Assembly: GCA_002354335.1 (NCBI GenBank)
Contig: DELI01000029.1
Span: 1 to 64,000, forward strand
DNA: 64,000 nucleotides
Direction of reading: 5' to 3'
DNA from: Sphingobacterium sp. UBA2700
GTDB lineage: Bacteria > Bacteroidota > Bacteroidia > Sphingobacteriales > Sphingobacteriaceae
Part shown: piece by piece, positions 17,299-26,391 of the stretch
Layout: each line of letters opens with the position of its first letter
Numbering within the stretch: the stretch's first letter is position 1
Program-made: the position numbers and the translations under genes
Notes under the pieces: generated by a model
Database searches by the model: none
Seen by the model: only the letters and a program-made list of their open reading frames with translations
What the model was told of the DNA's origin: nothing

Positions 17299-18252
17299 CT
17301 ATCTAATCCTTATCGTACAATCAACTTTGGAGTTAATGGTTAATACATTATTTCCCTCAATTTCTATCTTTATTTTTCTGACGCGACGATCCTGCCCCTC
17401 ATTTGCCGTTTCGTATAAAATAGACTTCTCGGATAGAATCGGACTCAGGTAGGTTATCCGCCCATTGGCAGCTTGATCTTTGCGGCCGACCGGAAAGATC
17501 AGAACCGACTGCCCGATTTTGACATCATTCACAAAAAGCTCATCGACCTCAGCTTCAACCATAGGATGCTCAACATCGATAATCTTCCCTAATTCCATAG
17601 CTACTTGCACGCTCTGCCCTACCTTCGCTACAAGATCTGTAATAACTCCGGAGGAGGCTGCGGTGATTTGAAAATCCGATCTCGTGTTTTCGGCTTTCTG
17701 AATTTCAAGCTGCTGTTCGTAGGCTGAGGCTTGCTGCGCTTGTTGCTTTTGTTGCAATCCCCTTAGCGTAAGCTCCTGTTGTTGCCAATTCGAGTAGTCT
17801 GTACTCATCTTTTCTTTCGTCTCCGCATCCTGTTCGAACAGACGTTTGGAAGTCTCGTACTTGGCTTTCAGTTCATCCGCATAAACTTTCGCCTTGCGGA
17901 TATCTTCTGTAATGGTTTTGTTTTCTTTGTTAAGGCTATTGAGCTGAGCTTTAGCTTGCTGCACATCCAGGTCAGTATTACCCGCCTCTAACTGCATCAG
18001 CAATTGTCCTTTGCTTACGGAGTCTCCATCCTTTACCAGCAATTGTTTGATGCGCGCGGAAGTATTGGAAGAAATGATGGTCCAGTCTTTTGCACTGACA
18101 ACCTTTCCAATAGCCTTAATCTCCTTGATCTCCTGGAGTATCTCTTTATTGGATTGTTGTTTTTCCTCCTTTTTGTTGCCACAGGAAGAAAGGGCAACGA
18201 AAAGTATCGAGGTGAACAGTACGTGAAATATTCTATTTGTAGTCATCTTCAT
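17299..18252 (-). CDS. HlyD/MacA-type periplasmic adaptor lipoprotein
   Basis: Membrane-fusion protein of 317 residues linking permease and TolC. The signal ends in the lipobox VALSSC (about residue 24), so it is lipid-anchored. A split biotinyl/lipoyl domain (QLLVKDGDSVSKGQLLMQLEAG and SGVITDLVAKVGQSV) flanks a long alpha-hairpin (about 95-180). A beta-barrel domain follows. The start overlaps the end of the ATPase gene by 20 bp. An alternative ATG lies two codons downstream at 18246. Confidence 0.9.
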   Translation of the reverse strand: MKMTTNRIFHVLFTSILFVALSSCGNKKEEKQQSNKEILQEIKEIKAIGKVVSAKDWTIISSNTSARIKQLLVKDGDSVSKGQLLMQLEAGNTDLDVQQAKAQLNSLNKENKTITEDIRKAKVYADELKAKYETSKRLFEQDAETKEKMSTDYSNWQQQELTLRGLQQKQQAQQASAYEQQLEIQKAENTRSDFQITAASSGVITDLVAKVGQSVQVAMELGKIIDVEHPMVEAEVDELFVNDVKIGQSVLIFPVGRKDQAANGRITYLSPILSEKSILYETANEGQDRRVRKIKIEIEGNNVLTINSKVDCTIRIR

Positions 18253-18934
18253 TTTTTATGGTATTTGACACGACACCTTCTTCCACATAGATTACGCGAT
18301 CAGCAAATTTGCGAAGGCGTAGATCGTGCGTCACGATAATTACAGCTTTACCGGATTCTGCGAGCGACTTGAGCTCATTCATAATCATCTCGGCGCTTTT
18401 AGCATCTAAAGACGCTGTTGGTTCGTCACATAGAATCATCGATGGCTCAGTTACTAATGCTCGCGCAATAGAAACCCGTTGCTTCTGCCCGCCGCTTAGC
18501 TTCTTGGGCAGGTTTTTAATGCGATCTGCCAGCCCGACTTCCTCGAGTGCCCTCATTGCCTTCTCCGAAGCCTTTCCGGAATCCATTCCCTGAAGAATAA
18601 GCGGTTGCATCACATTTTCTAAGGCATTTAACGGTTCAATAAGGTTAAAATGTTGAAAGACGAATCCGATTTCTTTAAGCCGCAAATCGGCGAGCGCATT
18701 CTCCTTCAGCTTGGTTACCTCTTGACCTTTGTAGAAAACGCGTCCGGAAGTAGGATAAATTACAAAACCTAGGATAGATAACAGCGTGGTTTTCCCGCTT
18801 CCTGAAGGTCCCATGATCAGCGTAAGTTCGCCGCTATTAAAACCTATATCCGTCGTATCTAAAGCAGTGATGCTGGTATCCCCGGTTTTATAGATTTTAT
18901 TAACAGCTTCCAGCTTGACGATCTCTTCTTTCAT
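18233..18934 (-). CDS. ABC transporter ATP-binding protein (LolD/DevA/MacB type)
   Basis: The 233-residue ATPase of the tripartite pump. Walker A is GPSGSGKTT, the signature is LSGGQKQRVSIARAL, Walker B is MILCDEPTASLD and the switch is IIVTHD; all intact. First gene of the operon ATPase-adaptor-permease-TolC. The four genes overlap or are spaced by no more than about one base, implying one mRNA and a fixed subunit ratio. By analogy with DevBCA and MacAB-TolC it exports lipids, peptides or drugs; cargo cannot be told. Confidence 0.92.
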   Translation of the reverse strand: MKEEIVKLEAVNKIYKTGDTSITALDTTDIGFNSGELTLIMGPSGSGKTTLLSILGFVIYPTSGRVFYKGQEVTKLKENALADLRLKEIGFVFQHFNLIEPLNALENVMQPLILQGMDSGKASEKAMRALEEVGLADRIKNLPKKLSGGQKQRVSIARALVTEPSMILCDEPTASLDAKSAEMIMNELKSLAESGKAVIIVTHDLRLRKFADRVIYVEEGVVSNTIKNEDDYK

Positions 18935-19079
18935 AGCGTATGATAATATAACACCGATCTGTTTCTAAAAGTTTGTATACTTCACGAATATCGATAAAAA
19001 TCGGCATTTTTTCTAGGCGCTATAGATTTCCTCTATATTAACTGTTTATCTAGATTTAACAAAAACTCCTTGAATATTT

Positions 19080-19101
19080 AACAATTGGTTAAACCCTTGT
19101 T
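19080..19101. promoter_or_regulatory. Imperfect palindrome upstream of the first SusC gene
   Basis: AACAATTGGTT and AACCCTTGTT are inverted around a central A, 70-90 bp before the susC start. This may be a regulator site; weak, since no linked regulator gene is present. Confidence 0.25.
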
Positions 19102-19171
19102 AAAAGCACTTCCCTTGTTTTGCATCAAATTCCTAGAACAGGAACACACATTATTAATCTGATTATTTTTT

Positions 19172-22100
19172 ATGAATTTATTTCTACTCCGTAATTACCG
19201 GAACTGCACTAAGCTAGGTCTTACCCTGGTCTTAAGTTCTTTTCTGGGTAGCTCGAATGCATCGACGCCCGTTGATAGCCATTCAACCATCCCGATTTAC
19301 TCCATCGATGTAACCTACTCCAATGGCTCCATTAAAAATGAGAACAACGAAGCCGTTGTAGGTGCTACCATTCGAAACTTAACGAATAAAGCCGTTACTG
19401 GAAGTAAGCTAGATGGTAGTTTTCAAATTGAAGCGAATCCCGGCGATGTGCTGGAGATAAGCTCTCTGGGCTATGTGACACAACGTGTCACATTCAACAA
19501 CTCTCCAATTGACATCATTCTCTTAAAGGAAGAGTCTGCAATCGAAGAGGTGGTTGTGACCGCGATGGGTATTAAACAACAAAAGAGAAAGATTGGATAT
19601 GCTACTCAAGAAGTAAAGACTGAAGTTTTAGATCAATCTAAAACAATGAATATCGGTAATGCTCTGTCTGGTCAAGTGGCCGGATTAAACGTTACGAATC
19701 CGACGGGTATTTTCCAAAAGCCTAACTTCTCCCTTCGTGGAAAGAAGCCTATTATCGTGATTGACGGTATTGTAGTTGAAACTGACTTCTTTGATGTCCC
19801 GAGTGAAAACATTGCGAACATCAACGTATTGAAAGGAACAGCAGCTTCTACGCTATATGGTTCACGCGGTAAAGATGGTGCTATCTTGATTACAACAAAA
19901 TCCGCTAAATCTGAGAACCTGGAAGTCAACTTTACAACAACCAATATGGTTACCGCAGGATTTACCGTTTTCCCGGAGACACAGAATGAGTATGGCTCAG
20001 GATCTAATGGTATGTATGAGTTCTGGGATGGTGCCGATGGCGGTATATCTGATGGCGACATGACCTGGGGACCGAAACTTGATGCCGGTATCAAAGTACC
20101 TCAATGGAATAGTCCTATTAGAAATAAGAAAACTGGGGAAATCATTCCTTGGTGGGGAGATGTTAGAGGGACAATTTATGATGACCGTGCTTTATATGAG
20201 CGCGTACCGACAGACTTCGTTTCGCATAACAATTTAAAGGATTTCTTGCGCATGGGTTTTGTAAATGACAACAACGTGAGTTTGGCCTATAAAGGTGAAA
20301 AAGCCGCTGTATTCTTCACAGGAAAGTATGCGATCCAACAAGGTCAGGTTCCTAACTCGCAGTTACAATCAGGAGGTGCAACATTGAACACATCGTATAT
20401 GTTCAACCCCTCCTTGAAATTAGATGTAAATCTATCCTATAACAAAGTTTATTCGCCAAACTACCCTCGTTATGGCTATGGCCCGAAGAACCACATGTAC
20501 ACCATCTTATTGTGGATGGGTAATGATGTGAATGGCAAAGAGCTAAGCGAGCATCTATATATCCCTGGACAAGACGGCTTCCGCCAAGCGAATTACAACT
20601 ACGCATGGTACAACAATCCATACTTCGCTGCGGAGGAGTTGAACCAACAACATAACCGCGATGTATTGCATGGTCAGTCTACACTGAACTGGCAGATATC
20701 ATCAAAGTTCTCCTTGCAAGGTCGTGCTTCCGCAAGACAAAACATGACTTTTGAAGACATGCAAAGTCCGAAGTCTTACATGAACTATGGCGACTCCAGA
20801 AACGGAGATTATAAAGTTTGGAACAACAAACGCCTTGATTTTGATGCGGACGTGTTAGCAACATATCAAGAGAACTTCGGCGAGAACTTCGGCATCAACA
20901 TCAATGCTGGTTCTTCGACTTACCAAAGAAAGTTCAACAACTTCTACTCAGCTACCGATGGCTTGATCGTGCCGCAGCTTTATGCGTTGGGAAATACGCA
21001 AGGGCCTTCGACTTCAACTTCGTTCCTTTCAGAGAAAGTTATTCGCTCGGTATATGGATCGGTTAGCTTTGATATCTTGCGATCTACATACTTAAACTTC
21101 TCTGCTAGAAATGACTGGTCCTCTACATTGCCACAGGGTCAGAATTCTTACTTCTATCCGGCGGTTTCGTTGAGTTCTGTTTTATCTGATTACTTCAAAT
21201 TACCGGCAGGAATCGATTACCTAAAAGTGTACTCTTCTTTAGCTCAGGTTTCAAGTGATTTGGATCCATACAGCACCTATTTAACTTATGCGAAGAGCTT
21301 GACTTACGGCGCAACACCATCGGTAAGCTATCCGGAGACACTTGCAAACCCGAATATTAACCCTGAGCGTTCCACTTCTTTTGAGGCTGGTTTTGCCCTA
21401 TCATTCTTAAATAATAAAGTAAGTGCAGAAGCGACCTATTACAATGTAGGGGATGAATTCCAAATACAAAACTTACCTACCTCAGCAGCATCTGCTTTCA
21501 ACTACAAAAAGTCGAATGTTATCGACTATAGAACACATGGCGTGGAGGTTATGCTAAACATCAACCCTATCAAGAGAGAGAACTTCAGCTGGGACTTCGG
21601 AGTAAACTGGAGCCGCCAGATCAAGAAGGTTGAGAATATTGAAGGAGCCAAGAAATTTGGAGAACTTAAGGTTGGCGACCGTGCAGATTCATTCTACGCG
21701 ACGGTGTGGCAGAAATCTGCGGATGGCCAGGTGATCTTAAATCCAAATACGCGTATGCCTATCCCTGATAGTTATGCAAAAAACATCGGTCATTTGGAGC
21801 CTAACTGGAGATTTGGTTTCCAGAACAGATTCAACATTCATGATGTTACAGTAAATCTAGATATCGATGGCTCTATTGGTGGGGTGATTAATTCTATAAC
21901 TCATGAGAAGATGTGGTGGGGAGGAAAGCATTCATCATCGACACAATATCGTGAAGCAGAATATAGCGCAGGCAAATATGTATATGTACCGGAAGGTGTT
22001 ATTGTGACTGGTGGTGAATTGAAGAGAGATGTTGATGGTAATGTAATCTCAGATACACGTCAATATGAGAAGAATACACAGGCAGTTAGCTGGCAGACTT

Positions 22101-22387
22101 GGAGTCAGATATATCCATATCGGGCGCGCGTAACGGAGGATGAGAATAAATTCTTTGCGAATGTATTTGACCGCTCTTTTGTAAAATTAAGACGTCTGTC
22201 CGTAGGATATGATATCAACAAATTTATCAAAACAGACAAGGTGAAAGCAATCAATGCGTCGGTATTTGGTTATAATTTATTGATGTGGCAGAACATCCCT
22301 TTCCTAGATCCTGACTTTGGTGATGACAACAACTTACAAGATCCTTCATCCCGTTACATCGGTGTATCCTTAAACTTTAAATTCTAA
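19172..22387 (+). CDS. SusC/RagA family TonB-linked outer-membrane transporter
   Basis: An outer-membrane nutrient importer of 1071 residues. A long N-terminus with signal peptide (about 1-30) is followed by a carboxypeptidase-regulatory-like domain (about 55-118). The SusC linker EEVVVTAMG comes next, then the plug (about 130-240) and a 22-strand-type barrel ending in NFKF. No STN domain is seen, so signalling to an anti-sigma factor is not expected, and no sigma/FecR genes are nearby. Paired with the SusD gene 3 bp downstream. No glycoside hydrolase is linked, so the ligand could be peptide, glycan or other. Confidence 0.94.
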   Translation: MNLFLLRNYRNCTKLGLTLVLSSFLGSSNASTPVDSHSTIPIYSIDVTYSNGSIKNENNEAVVGATIRNLTNKAVTGSKLDGSFQIEANPGDVLEISSLGYVTQRVTFNNSPIDIILLKEESAIEEVVVTAMGIKQQKRKIGYATQEVKTEVLDQSKTMNIGNALSGQVAGLNVTNPTGIFQKPNFSLRGKKPIIVIDGIVVETDFFDVPSENIANINVLKGTAASTLYGSRGKDGAILITTKSAKSENLEVNFTTTNMVTAGFTVFPETQNEYGSGSNGMYEFWDGADGGISDGDMTWGPKLDAGIKVPQWNSPIRNKKTGEIIPWWGDVRGTIYDDRALYERVPTDFVSHNNLKDFLRMGFVNDNNVSLAYKGEKAAVFFTGKYAIQQGQVPNSQLQSGGATLNTSYMFNPSLKLDVNLSYNKVYSPNYPRYGYGPKNHMYTILLWMGNDVNGKELSEHLYIPGQDGFRQANYNYAWYNNPYFAAEELNQQHNRDVLHGQSTLNWQISSKFSLQGRASARQNMTFEDMQSPKSYMNYGDSRNGDYKVWNNKRLDFDADVLATYQENFGENFGININAGSSTYQRKFNNFYSATDGLIVPQLYALGNTQGPSTSTSFLSEKVIRSVYGSVSFDILRSTYLNFSARNDWSSTLPQGQNSYFYPAVSLSSVLSDYFKLPAGIDYLKVYSSLAQVSSDLDPYSTYLTYAKSLTYGATPSVSYPETLANPNINPERSTSFEAGFALSFLNNKVSAEATYYNVGDEFQIQNLPTSAASAFNYKKSNVIDYRTHGVEVMLNINPIKRENFSWDFGVNWSRQIKKVENIEGAKKFGELKVGDRADSFYATVWQKSADGQVILNPNTRMPIPDSYAKNIGHLEPNWRFGFQNRFNIHDVTVNLDIDGSIGGVINSITHEKMWWGGKHSSSTQYREAEYSAGKYVYVPEGVIVTGGELKRDVDGNVISDTRQYEKNTQAVSWQTWSQIYPYRARVTEDENKFFANVFDRSFVKLRRLSVGYDINKFIKTDKVKAINASVFGYNLLMWQNIPFLDPDFGDDNNLQDPSSRYIGVSLNFKF

Positions 22388-22390
22388 ACA

Positions 22391-23881
22391 ATGAAAATCA
22401 ATTCATATATTCTATTGGCGCTTGCTTTGATTTTAGCCTTTACGAATAGCTCATGTCGTAAACTGTCGGAGATCAATGATAATCCCAACGAATCCAAAAC
22501 AACCCACCCACAGTTTTTATTAACAAAAATTGAATGGGATGCCTTCAACACATTTAAAGGTACTGGTCCTTTATATGCCTTAAAAATGATTGTACAAACT
22601 GACGGCGAAAACTCGAATCAGATCTATGCATGGCAACGTAGCGACTTTGGCGCATATACCAATTTAAGAAATGTAACGAAGATGATCGAGGAGGGCGAGC
22701 GTATGGCTCTTCCTGAATATGTTGCAATCGGTAAATTCATTCGTGCCTATTACTTTTACAATCTGACCTTAACTTTTGGAGACATCCCTTACAGCGAAGC
22801 CTTAAAAGGTGAAAGCGCTGGACTGCTAACGCCTAAGTATGATAGCCAAAAAGACGTTTTCTTAGGCATTTTAAAAGAATTGGAAGAAGCGAACACCTTA
22901 TTATCGAAAGTGGAGGCGAAGATCAATGGAGATATTATCTATAATGGGTCGGCATCACAATGGAGAAAGATGGTAAATGCATACCGTTTGAAAGTGTTGA
23001 TGACACTATCATTGAAGGAAGCCGATGCGAGTATCGCGCCTAAGCAAGCCTTCGCAAATATCGTAAGCTCGCAACCCCTGTTTACCGGATCTGCCGACGA
23101 TGGAAAGTTAATGTACTTAGATCAGGCGGGTAACCGTTATCCAGAGTTCAACTCTAGTAGTTATGGTTCGGGGATGTATGTAGATTCTACATACATCAAA
23201 AGACTTCAGGACTTAAAGGATGCTCGTTTATTTGTGCTATTTACGAGAACTCCGCAAGCAGCGAAAGCAGGTAAACCGGTAAATGATTTCACGGCTTATG
23301 AAGGTGGCGACCCGGTACAACCTTATGGGAAGGTGAATGAGAAAGCGACTAACGGTTTAGTATCTAAAGTTGCAGACCGTTTCACGAAAGATGCGACGAA
23401 CGAGCCTTCAATTTTGATAGGATATGCAGAACAGCAGTTCCTATTAGCGGAAGCTGTAGTTAGAGGATGGATCAGCGGCGATGCCAATGCTTATTATGAA
23501 GCGGGGATCAAGTCGGGCTTTAAGTTCTACGAAAACTACGCTAAGAATATGGCCAGCTATGTCAATGAGTCTGTAGCCAAAGCCTATATTGAGCAGCCTA
23601 CCGTTAAATTAAGTTTGGCAGCAACAAAAGAAGCCAAGCTTGAGCGCATCATGATGCAAAAGTATCTACGTTCGTTCCATCAGGGAGGCTGGTCAGCATA
23701 TTTTGATCACTTAAGAACTGGATATCCTGAATTTGCAAAATCAAATAAGAACCATGTTGCTTACCGTTGGATGTACCCTTCGGGCGAGTACAATAACAAC
23801 TCAGCAAATGTATCAGCAGCAATTGCTAGTCAGTTCTCCGGATCCGATGTTACCACGGTGAAAACTTGGTGGTTAAAGTAA
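22391..23881 (+). CDS. SusD/RagB family surface nutrient-binding lipoprotein
   Basis: The surface lid of the SusCD complex, 496 residues. The lipobox is FTNSSC (Cys about residue 22). The sequence continues with the NDNPNES motif typical of the SusD-like group 2 (PF12771-like) family. Tetratricopeptide-like helices (about 90-200) are present, and the C-terminus contains YLRSFHQGGWSAYFDHLRTGYPEF. It lies 3 bp after susC, so the pair is one operon. Ligand unknown. Confidence 0.92.
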   Translation: MKINSYILLALALILAFTNSSCRKLSEINDNPNESKTTHPQFLLTKIEWDAFNTFKGTGPLYALKMIVQTDGENSNQIYAWQRSDFGAYTNLRNVTKMIEEGERMALPEYVAIGKFIRAYYFYNLTLTFGDIPYSEALKGESAGLLTPKYDSQKDVFLGILKELEEANTLLSKVEAKINGDIIYNGSASQWRKMVNAYRLKVLMTLSLKEADASIAPKQAFANIVSSQPLFTGSADDGKLMYLDQAGNRYPEFNSSSYGSGMYVDSTYIKRLQDLKDARLFVLFTRTPQAAKAGKPVNDFTAYEGGDPVQPYGKVNEKATNGLVSKVADRFTKDATNEPSILIGYAEQQFLLAEAVVRGWISGDANAYYEAGIKSGFKFYENYAKNMASYVNESVAKAYIEQPTVKLSLAATKEAKLERIMMQKYLRSFHQGGWSAYFDHLRTGYPEFAKSNKNHVAYRWMYPSGEYNNNSANVSAAIASQFSGSDVTTVKTWWLK

Positions 23882-23911
23882 GAAAAAGTAATATCAATTC
23901 ATGTAAATATG

Positions 23912-23942
23912 AAGGGCCGTCCAAGTTGGACAGGCCCTTTGT
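23912..23942. terminator. Bidirectional intrinsic terminator
   Basis: AAGGGCC...GGCCCTT with an inner TCCA/TGGA pairing and a T run, between convergent susD and the GNAT gene. Confidence 0.8.
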
Positions 23943-24514
23943 TATTTAAGATTGGTTGGTATCTTTTGCATGTGCTCTAAACGCTTTCCAAGCAATGTCT
24001 TCTCCCCTACCACTTCAAAGCCTAAACGTTCATAAAGCTTCTTCGCGTTGGGATTGATTTCGTCGACTAAGAGCCCCAGTGTAATTCCTTGTTTCTCTAT
24101 ATATTCCTCGATCAGGAAATTCAATATTTTCGTACCGATCCCCTTTCCTTGTTGGCTTGGGTTCACACCTATACAATCTATGTAATATTCGCCCGCCTGA
24201 GTCTCTGCTTCGGGGTTAAAATCCAGGTCGTAAGCTTCGTGCAGCAAATTAGCAACAGGTGTCCGGAGCTGTTCCAGATGGGCACCATCGTAAACCAATG
24301 CCGTTGCAACGATCTGACCGTCCTGTTCTACTACCCAATTATGATGGTAGGAATACTGATTGCCTTCGTGTTCGGCGAGCGTGGAAATAAAACGGAAAGC
24401 TTCATCATAATTTCTTTCTCCAATGAATAGATAAACGATATCTTCCATTGCCAACAACAAATGTTCGGCGATAGCGGCCGCGTCTTTCTTCTCTCCTTTT
24501 CGTATCTGTATCAT
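23942..24514 (-). CDS. GNAT family N-acetyltransferase
   Basis: A cytoplasmic acetyl-CoA-dependent acyltransferase of 190 residues. The acetyl-CoA-binding motif A is VNPSQQGKGIGTKIL (about 132-146). Motif B, NPNAKKLYERLGF (about 165-177), is followed by a C-terminal extension. The substrate cannot be inferred. It stands alone, facing the SusD gene across a shared terminator. Confidence 0.9.
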   Translation of the reverse strand: MIQIRKGEKKDAAAIAEHLLLAMEDIVYLFIGERNYDEAFRFISTLAEHEGNQYSYHHNWVVEQDGQIVATALVYDGAHLEQLRTPVANLLHEAYDLDFNPEAETQAGEYYIDCIGVNPSQQGKGIGTKILNFLIEEYIEKQGITLGLLVDEINPNAKKLYERLGFEVVGEKTLLGKRLEHMQKIPTNLK

Positions 24515-24549
24515 AAAAATTTATTATCTATTATCTTGCTTTGCGCTAT

Positions 24550-25644
24550 TTAAAAGCTAACCATTATCAATTTAAATCCTTCGTCCGTCCGAAGGAAATG
24601 CATGTGCGTTTGAGGTCGCACACTCCCTTCTGAATTGTCCAACACGAGGTTAACTGTCGGATATTTCCAGTCGTTGGAGAAGCCACAGTTATCAAAGTAT
24701 TTTGGATATAGTGCCGTTTCGAAGATAAAAGGATTCAATCCATCGAGGCTAAAAAAGAAACTACTCGATTTCCTATTTAGCTTTTCTAAATTTTCTTTTA
24801 TCGGAACGTAAAACTGCTTTACGAATTCTTTCCTGGGGAGCGGAAGCCAACCGGCATCCTTATCCCAATAGGTTACTTCCTTAAAACAAAGCTCCTCAAG
24901 CCCTTCAGGTGTCACAGCATCTTTAAAATACCTGCGGATTACCTGCTCCGCTTCCTTTTCATAATTAATGAAGCTATAGAATTTTCCATTGACTCCTTTA
25001 AAGGACTCTCGAATACTATCTGCGCTAGGCTTGTCGGCGATTTCAACGCTATAATAGTTCAGTTTATCATTATATGGAAAGTTTTCAATAATCAGATTAT
25101 TGAGGGTATCGATCAAAACCTCCTTTCCGTTCTCCCAACGATAATGTTCATCTATCGTATTCCGTTCCGCGTCTTTAAAGTAGACTTTGTTCGCTCCCTT
25201 GAGTCCGACGATTAGACCGTTGCGTACTTTGCTGAGCCCATTATATTCAGCGGGAACTGAAATATCACCATTGGCATTGAATACGCCTATCTTTTCTGTG
25301 CTATTATCTTTAAAACGAATGAAACCTTCATTTTCGCAATCCGGTGTATTATCGAAAAAATAGAGACTATCCCTTCCCACCACACGGCCTTGCTTTGTCA
25401 GGTAATAAGTTATCCATCGATCGTCTTTCTCTTCTACCGCAGCGATAATTTTATCGAATTCGTCTGCAATAGTCATTGCAGGTAGATAATTGGTATCAAC
25501 CATCAGTTTTCCACTCTTCGATTTGAACCCGACGAGCGTGCTATCCGCATTATAACAACGCAGCCAAGTCTCAGAGCTGCCCTGTGCATAAGCAGCTTGT
25601 GCAAGAATAAACAGCGCAAAAAGAAGGAAATAAAACTTTTTCAT
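24550..25644 (-). CDS. Secreted WG-repeat-like protein
   Basis: An exported protein of about 364 residues with signal peptide MKKFYFLLFALFILAQAAYAQ. WG-like segments are visible at about 35-65 and 110-160 (IGVFNANGDISVPAEYNGLSK). The C-terminal half (about 230-364) is unrecognised and may be a separate domain. I choose the ATG at 25644: it gives a clean signal peptide and has a GGAGGA ribosome-binding site nine bases upstream, unusually strong for this genome. A longer frame has no support. Function unknown. Confidence 0.78.
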   Translation of the reverse strand: MKKFYFLLFALFILAQAAYAQGSSETWLRCYNADSTLVGFKSKSGKLMVDTNYLPAMTIADEFDKIIAAVEEKDDRWITYYLTKQGRVVGRDSLYFFDNTPDCENEGFIRFKDNSTEKIGVFNANGDISVPAEYNGLSKVRNGLIVGLKGANKVYFKDAERNTIDEHYRWENGKEVLIDTLNNLIIENFPYNDKLNYYSVEIADKPSADSIRESFKGVNGKFYSFINYEKEAEQVIRRYFKDAVTPEGLEELCFKEVTYWDKDAGWLPLPRKEFVKQFYVPIKENLEKLNRKSSSFFFSLDGLNPFIFETALYPKYFDNCGFSNDWKYPTVNLVLDNSEGSVRPQTHMHFLRTDEGFKLIMVSF

Positions 25645-25764
25645 AACATGCTCCTCCGAATATAAGGAAAACAATTTAATCGATAATAAAACGCGCAGAT
25701 TTCGATTCAACGTGTAGCAGTAGACAAAACGCGATACATCCGTTTAAAATGGTCAATTACAGAA

Positions 25765-25797
25765 AAAAGCCAAATCAAATGGTTTGATTTGGCTTTT
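25765..25797 (-). terminator. Intrinsic terminator of the small HTH gene
   Basis: A perfect 15-bp stem, AAAAGCCAAATCAAA, with a 3-base loop and complementary arm, 27 bp after the HTH gene stop. Confidence 0.85.
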
Positions 25798-25823
25798 CTA
25801 ATCTTTCCGAGACGGATTTATCA

Positions 25824-26252
25824 TTATTTTTTCTTTTTAGACTTTTTCTTCTCGAGGGATTCTATCCTGTTAGTAAGCGCGTTGATTGTTATTTCCTGCG
25901 ACTGTATAGTTGTTTGTTGAGCAGAAATAACCTTTTCTAAGGCTTCGATGACCGCATTTGTCTGATCGACATCGTCTATTTTGGAAGGTAATGTCAGCGC
26001 CTGATGATCAGATCCGTTGATATTTCCTCTAAACATTCCACCAGCACCATTCAGCAACCATTCTGGATCGATATCCGAATGGGAAGCTAAAATAGTAGCC
26101 ACAGCATCTGACCCTAAGGCTGAAGTTTTCTGCACGCCTTTAAAATTTGCATAAGATAAACCCAGGTCTTTAAAGAAATCGATTTTAGAAATACCTTTTA
26201 CCTCTGCAATGTGCAGTACACGTTCTTTGATATTGGTCATTATGTTGCGCAT
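25824..26252 (-). CDS. Small helix-turn-helix protein with C-terminal coiled coil
   Basis: A 142-residue protein. The N-terminal HTH (about 5-65; KERVLHIAEVKGISKIDFFKDLGLSYANFKG) resembles the phage-repressor-like regulators common in Bacteroidota, with a DPEWLLNGAGGMF motif after it. A coiled coil (about 100-135) and a Lys tail follow. No LexA-type peptidase domain is present, unlike full-length phage repressors. No prophage genes surround it. An in-frame ATG at 26240 is an alternative start. Its targets are unknown. Confidence 0.75.
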   Translation of the reverse strand: MRNIMTNIKERVLHIAEVKGISKIDFFKDLGLSYANFKGVQKTSALGSDAVATILASHSDIDPEWLLNGAGGMFRGNINGSDHQALTLPSKIDDVDQTNAVIEALEKVISAQQTTIQSQEITINALTNRIESLEKKKSKKKK

Positions 26253-26391
26253 TTAGTCTGTAGGATAAAATTAAGACTTATTATTGAATTTAAATACAAG
26301 TTTTACACATCTAACAAAAACTTAATATAAAATAACAAAATAATTGGGTAGGGAAAGACATCTATTCGCTATGCTTTCGTTAACATCATCA

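Noticed and set aside
25824..26252. Prophage repressor marking an integrated phage
   Set aside because: No integrase, structural or lysis genes and no attachment-site duplication nearby; small HTH proteins of this type occur alone in Bacteroidota.
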